A DNA stretch of 10,092 nucleotides from Bacillota bacterium. GTDB taxonomy: Bacteria > Bacillota > Dethiobacteria > DTU022 > JAAZDR01. The notes under the pieces are model-generated. The model saw only the letters and a program-made list of their open reading frames with translations, was not told the DNA's origin and ran no database searches. Made by a program: the position numbers and the translations under genes. Shown here one piece after another: positions 6,983-10,092 of the stretch; position 1 is the stretch's first letter; each line of letters opens with the position of its first letter. The stretch spans positions 1 through 10,092 of the forward strand of contig JAAZDR010000204.1 in the NCBI GenBank assembly GCA_012512705.1, given 5' to 3'.

Positions 6983-6992
6983 GATTAAAAGT

Positions 6993-7024
6993 AAAAAAGG
7001 GGCAGCCTGCAAGGCTGCCCCTTT
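6993..7024. terminator. Bidirectional terminator between metallophosphoesterase and rubrerythrin
   Basis: AAAGGGGCAGCC (6996-7007) pairs with 7013-7024, a perfect 12-bp stem with a TGCAA loop. On the minus strand the stem runs into TTTTTT (6998-6993), a canonical terminator for rubrerythrin. On the plus strand only TTT follows, so it is weaker for the phosphoesterase. Confidence 0.88.
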
Positions 7025-7068
7025 GAAGATAATAAATTGAACAGAAGTTTAAGGCAAAGAAAGCAGAT

Positions 7069-7602
7069 TTAATAATTTTCAGCAAACGGCTGATAATAGG
7101 ACTGAGGATGAGCACAGGCCGGGCAAACTTTCGGTGCTTCTGTCCCTTCGTGCACGTAACCGCAGTTGCGGCAGTGCCACTTGATTTTCTCCTCCCGCTT
7201 GAATATGCTGCCTTCCTTTACTCTTGCCAGAAGTTTGCGATAGCGCTTTTCATGCTCTTCTTCCACTTCCGCTACTTCATGGAAAAAGTCAGCGATTTCG
7301 TCAAAACCTTCTTCACGTGCAACTTTTTCAAAGTTACGATACATCTCTGTCCATTCATAGTTTTCTCCTTCTGCGGCGTCCTTCAGGTTTGCCTCGGTAT
7401 CGCCGATCAATCCTAAATATTTGGCAATTCTTTTCGCGTGCTCCTTTTCATGGTCAGCTGTCTCCAAAAAAATCCCAGCAATTTGTTCAAAACCTTCCTT
7501 CTTTGCTACTGATGCAAAGAAAGTATACTTGTTACGTGCCTGTGATTCCCCAGCAAAGGCCTCCCACAAGTTTTTTTCTGTTTTGCTTCCTTTGAGATTC
7601 AT
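7069..7602 (-). CDS. rbr: Rubrerythrin
   Basis: Non-heme diiron peroxidase that reduces hydrogen peroxide in the cytoplasm of anaerobes. The 177-aa protein has an N-terminal four-helix ferritin-like domain with metal ligands in [11 protein letters not shown] (Glu19), DHEKEH (Glu52-x-x-His55) and [10 protein letters not shown] (Glu114-x-x-His117). A C-terminal rubredoxin domain follows with CRNC (Cys144, Cys147) and CPAC (Cys160, Cys163), ending in HPQSYYQPF. The length is slightly under the 190 or so residues of the classic enzyme. The start ATG 7600-7602 has AAGGGGG (7610-7616) 7 nt upstream. It begins 17 nt after the PerR-like gene's stop, so the two form an operon, fitting peroxide-responsive control. 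Confidence 0.95.
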   Translation of the reverse strand: MNLKGSKTEKNLWEAFAGESQARNKYTFFASVAKKEGFEQIAGIFLETADHEKEHAKRIAKYLGLIGDTEANLKDAAEGENYEWTEMYRNFEKVAREEGFDEIADFFHEVAEVEEEHEKRYRKLLARVKEGSIFKREEKIKWHCRNCGYVHEGTEAPKVCPACAHPQSYYQPFAENY

Positions 7603-7619
7603 TAAAATTCCCCCTTAAA

Positions 7620-8048
7620 TTATGATTTATTGCATTTAGTGCAGTAGCCGTATAAAAATAGCTGTTGCTGATTCACTTTAAAATCATGTTCCTTCTCAAT
7701 CTCTTCTATTTCTTGAGTGGAGAGCTCGATATTCTCCCTTTCCAAATCAATAATCTGCCCGCATTCTTGGCAGATAAGGTGAATATGCGGCTGAGGATTG
7801 CCATCAAAACGAGCGGTTTCTCCTTTCGGTGTCAATCTGGTGATTAATCCTAATGAAGCAAATAGATGCAGTGTCTTATAGACAGTGTTAAGGCTAATAC
7901 TAGGGAAGCGTTCTTTGAGTGCAAAGTATGTTGCTTCTGCTGAAGGGTGAGCCTTTGATGTAGTAATGTAATCATATATTGCTTGGCGTTGCGGTGTTAA
8001 CTTGTAACCGCTGCTTTTTAATTTTTGTTCAAATTTTTTGTTTTTTAA
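7620..8048 (-). CDS. perR: PerR-type Fur-family peroxide-responsive repressor, lacking a recognisable start codon
   Basis: A metal-dependent DNA-binding repressor that senses peroxide by oxidation of its metal-binding histidines. Numbered from a TTA codon at 8046-8048, the frame gives 142 aa: a winged helix (GYKLTPQRQAIYDYI, 14-28; SLNTVYKTLHLF, 52-63), then the regulatory site His34, Asp82, His88, His90, Asp101 and the structural zinc cysteines 93, 96 and a C-terminal CTKC pair. The spacing matches Bacillus subtilis PerR H37/D85/H91/H93/D104, and Asp rather than Glu at the last site favours PerR over Fur. Oddity: between the upstream in-frame TGA and the HTH there is no ATG, GTG, TTG or CTG; the first TTG is at 7835, inside the protein. 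TTA 8046-8048 sits 9 nt after AGGAG (8058-8062) and probably replaces a TTG. The domain itself is undamaged. Rubrerythrin follows in the same operon. Confidence 0.85.
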   Translation of the reverse strand, partial: LKNKKFEQKLKSSGYKLTPQRQAIYDYITTSKAHPSAEATYFALKERFPSISLNTVYKTLHLFASLGLITRLTPKGETARFDGNPQPHIHLICQECGQIIDLERENIELSTQEIEEIEKEHDFKVNQQQLFLYGYCTKCNKS

Positions 8049-8107
8049 CTTAGAACACTCCTGGTTTTGAGATCAGAGAGCCTCCTGAAATCGTAAACAG
8101 TAATAAA

Positions 8108-8119
8108 TACTACTTAGTA
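8108..8119. promoter_or_regulatory. Candidate PerR/Fur operator at the perR-rbr transcription start
   Basis: TACTA-CT-TAGTA is an inverted repeat lying just downstream of the -10 box, over the expected start of transcription. A repressor bound here would block the promoter, as expected for an autoregulated perR-rubrerythrin unit. The match to the Bacillus PerR box (TTATAATTATTATAA) is only general AT-rich similarity, so the assignment rests mainly on position. Confidence 0.4.
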
Positions 8120-8122
8120 AAT

Positions 8123-8150
8123 ATTATATTTCCGTTTATATTTTTGTCAA
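8123..8150 (-). promoter_or_regulatory. Sigma-A promoter of the perR-rbr operon
   Basis: Minus-strand TTGACA (8150-8145, perfect consensus), a 16-bp spacer, and TATAAT (8128-8123, perfect consensus). Transcription should start near 8116, giving a leader of about 70 nt. The leader carries two GGAG-type sites: GGAGG near 8081-8085 and AGGAG at 8058-8062. The first precedes only a possible short leader frame that ends in TAA before perR. Confidence 0.8.
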
Positions 8151-8164
8151 GTATTTTTAAAATT

Positions 8165-8362
8165 TTATTCTGTTAATAGATGAATATTTGTAACAGTGGG
8201 AATCTGAACTTGTGCGACTACGAGCAGCGCATAAGCAGAGGCTCCAGCCCAAAAAGCAAAAAAAATAGCTAGATCCCGCCACTTGCGATTGATAAACAGG
8301 GGCGGCCCCTGGATTAAGAGTATTAAAAGAATAATCAAGGCTGTGAGCACAAAATAAAACAT
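8165..8362 (-). CDS. Small two-helix membrane protein downstream of gerC
   Basis: A 65-aa protein with two predicted membrane helices: about residues 2-20 (FYFVLTALIILLILLIQ) and about 33-52 (LAIFFAFWAGASAYALLVVA), separated by a short basic loop with NRKWRD. The start ATG 8360-8362 is preceded by AAAGGA, 4 nt upstream, a tight but usable spacing; an in-frame TTG at 8383 has no ribosome binding site. It lies about 75 nt after gerC on the same strand, so it may belong to the germination operon. I do not recognise a named family. No clear terminator separates it from the perR promoter. Confidence 0.6.
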   Translation of the reverse strand: MFYFVLTALIILLILLIQGPPLFINRKWRDLAIFFAFWAGASAYALLVVAQVQIPTVTNIHLLTE

Positions 8363-8437
8363 CGTTTCCTTTACCTTTCCCAAGATGGAAAAATGTGCTT
8401 CTTTAGTTTATACTGCGTTTCGGCGCGTGATTAAAAT

Positions 8438-9589
8438 TTATCTAATACGACCCGGAGCCCTGAGCAGCCCGGTGCGGCGAATTTCGGCATTAACATCTAC
8501 TTGTACTTCCACAACAGGATAGAGCTCGTCCCATTGCGGTGCCAAGGCCTCCCATTCCCGGGGCAGGGTACGGTAAATCAGGTTGCCGAAACCGAAAATA
8601 TCTGTTTGCAGTTTTTTTTGGGCCTTATCAAGAGCACTTTGGACATCCTTGCGCAGCGCTTCTGCCAGGCGTTTGTTAATAGAGTCTATCAACTGTGAAT
8701 CTCTCGATAGCCAGTCTTCGTGGGAAGTAGTCTCATGGATACGGCCGGCCGCAGTAATCTTTATAATGATTGTAACCCGGTTGTCGGTTATCTTGACCTC
8801 TTTTTTTGTTCTGATTTCAAAAACTTCAACCGTAAAATTACCTTTGAAAGGTGGGGGGCTCTCAATAACATAAGTTATTCTTTTTGCTTTATTGGTAATC
8901 AGGGCGTAGCCTCGTGCCTCCTGCTCATTAAGCCAGCCGACAAGGCGGTCTTTTTTAAAGGCAGCAAGGCCGCTTAACTGCATAGGGGATTCCATTGACA
9001 GCTCCTCATCTCCCCCGCTGTCTTGCCCATCACCGATGCCGTTAGCCGACAGATCGATTAAATGAAGCCGGGGCAGGGCTATCTCCTGACCGGGACGGCT
9101 TAACCAGTTATAAATCTCCTGCAGGGCAGTTATGATAGTAACAGGATTACGCTCAACGGTAATCTGCTGGTGCCGTCTGATTCCTCGCGCTCCGTACTCT
9201 TCCATCTCGAATTCTGCCTCCATTGCTTTACGCAGGTCACCACCATCAACGACAAAGGCCAAGCTGATCGGCCGAAACTGACGCTCGCGATCAAGGAAAT
9301 CAAGCGCTGGAGACAGCCCTTCACGCGCCAGTTTTTCTGAAAAAAGCGTTATCCCTGTATGGGTAAAATTTATCTCCCGTGTTGATTTTACCGTTAAGTT
9401 ATTACCTGCATCATAGAAACTCTTACCTATAGCGGAAATTACTTTACTATTATCTTTTTTGCCTCCGCCTTCTACTGTCGTTCCTCTGCCGCCCCCGCTA
9501 TTCATGGAGAGCGGGTTTGGGATTTGCACTGTTATCTTATAGCGATTATTTGTTTCTTCTCGGTCAAAACCTGCAGCAAAAAACAGTTT
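8438..9589 (-). pseudogene. Ger(x)C-family spore germination protein, N-terminus missing
   Basis: GerC-type subunits are lipoproteins of germinant receptors in the spore inner membrane. The reading frame is open from 9589 (just after a TGA at 9590-9592) to TAA 8438-8440. Its first residues include AAGFDREE, then NRYKITVQIPNPLS, which matches the 'GIDxxxxxxYxVTVQI' element found some 35-45 residues into intact GerC. The rest is typical, with FTHTGITLFSEKLAREGLSP and a C-terminal domain ending YPVVEVQVDVNAEIRRTGLL. Missing are the signal peptide, the lipobox cysteine and the 'CWDxREIN' segment. The first usable start, GTG 9527-9529, has no ribosome binding site and would yield a 363-aa cytoplasmic fragment. 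The frame abuts a truncated gerB, indicating a deletion across the gerB/gerC border. Confidence 0.82.
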
Positions 9590-10092
9590 TCATAGCGTTA
9601 CGCGGCTGGTTCGTATGGGGAATAAGCATTCCAGCGATCATCAGCTGCGCACCAGTGGCGATTGGAGCCAAACTCCCTTCCAGGACGGGGCGGATTCCTC
9701 GAGCGAGGACAGGCTGCAGATTTGTAAAATCAGCACTGACAGCCAAGGCAACTATACTAAAAAGGATCATTCCCAGAAACAAAGGAAAAAATAAATCCGT
9801 AATACGTCCAATGACCTCGATCCCAGCATAGGCAGCAGCGATTCCGTAAGAACCATCATTGCGGTTAGAAAGACAATTGGGGTTTCAGTAAGGAAGCCGG
9901 TAATGATCATCTCTGTATAGATTCTGACTTCGAGCGAGGCGATGTGCAGGAAGGACCAGAGGATGAGAAAAGAAACCAGAGCGCCTCCAACCTTGCCCAA
10001 AAGAGCTTCGCTGATTTCGACCACGCTCTGACGAGGAAAGCGTATCTCCAATCCGACAATTATCAGGATCAAAAGGACTTTACCGGCAAAGG
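9564..10092 (-). pseudogene. GerB-family spore germination permease, frameshifted and truncated (partial at window edge)
   Basis: GerB-type subunits are multi-helix membrane proteins of the APC superfamily within germinant receptors. The gene enters from beyond 10092. The first frame reads FPRQSVVEISEALLGKVGG, then membrane segments and FLTETPIVFLTAMM, all GerB-like, up to about 9854. The next frame continues with SYGIAAAYAGIEVIGRITD (the GerB 'GiEviaR' element) and LQPVLARGIRPVLEGSL, then IPHTNQPRNAMK, ending at TGA 9564-9566. One base is missing near 9850-9854; restoring it would read MMVSYGIAAAY. After NAMK an intact GerB would have roughly another 140 residues with further helices, but here the sequence turns into gerC. 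Two independent lesions make a working protein very unlikely. gerA would be expected beyond the window. Confidence 0.85.

Noticed and set aside
7620..7835. A 71-aa zinc-finger-like protein starting at TTG 7835
   Set aside because: The frame continues upstream with a full Fur/PerR winged helix, so the short version is only the C-terminal half of PerR.

Overview
The window reads as a chromosomal stretch of an anaerobic, endospore-forming Firmicute, most likely in class Clostridia. Supporting signs are a GerB/GerC spore-germination pair, a SleB/CwlJ-type cortex hydrolase, a rubrerythrin next to a PerR-type repressor, moderate GC content, strong AGGAGG-type ribosome binding sites, and sigma-A-like promoters. 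No species can be named from the sequence alone.

Layout. Positions 1-1529 (+) hold the end of a polar amino-acid ABC uptake operon: the tail of a substrate-binding protein, a strong hairpin terminator/attenuator, the permease, and the ATPase overlapping it by 8 nt. Positions 1713-2894 (+) hold a long CofE-like gamma-glutamyl ligase, followed by a long-stem terminator. Positions 3136-3983 (+) hold a fumarylacetoacetate-hydrolase-family gene. Convergent to it is queG (4083-5219, -), then a secreted SleB/CwlJ hydrolase (5434-5991, -). A divergent metallophosphoesterase (6287-6982, +) shares a bidirectional terminator with a perR-rubrerythrin operon (8048-7069, -). The right end (8165-10092, -) is a germinant-receptor locus: gerB, gerC and a small two-helix membrane protein.

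The most striking property is damage. The permease has an in-frame TAA in its EAA motif. The FAH gene and gerB each lack one base. The PerR-like gene has no ATG, GTG, TTG or CTG start in front of its complete domain. gerB runs directly into the middle of gerC, with the end of one and the beginning of the other missing. Five lesions in about 10 kb, beside genes that look fully intact, point either to poor base quality in this contig or to a lineage losing genes. The sequence alone cannot separate these.

The octamer GCGATCGC occurs four times in four different genes, always in the same codon phase (Ala-Ile-Ala), far above random expectation. I found no CRISPR array, insertion sequence, tRNA, rRNA or defence system, and I do not see a previously undescribed multi-gene system.
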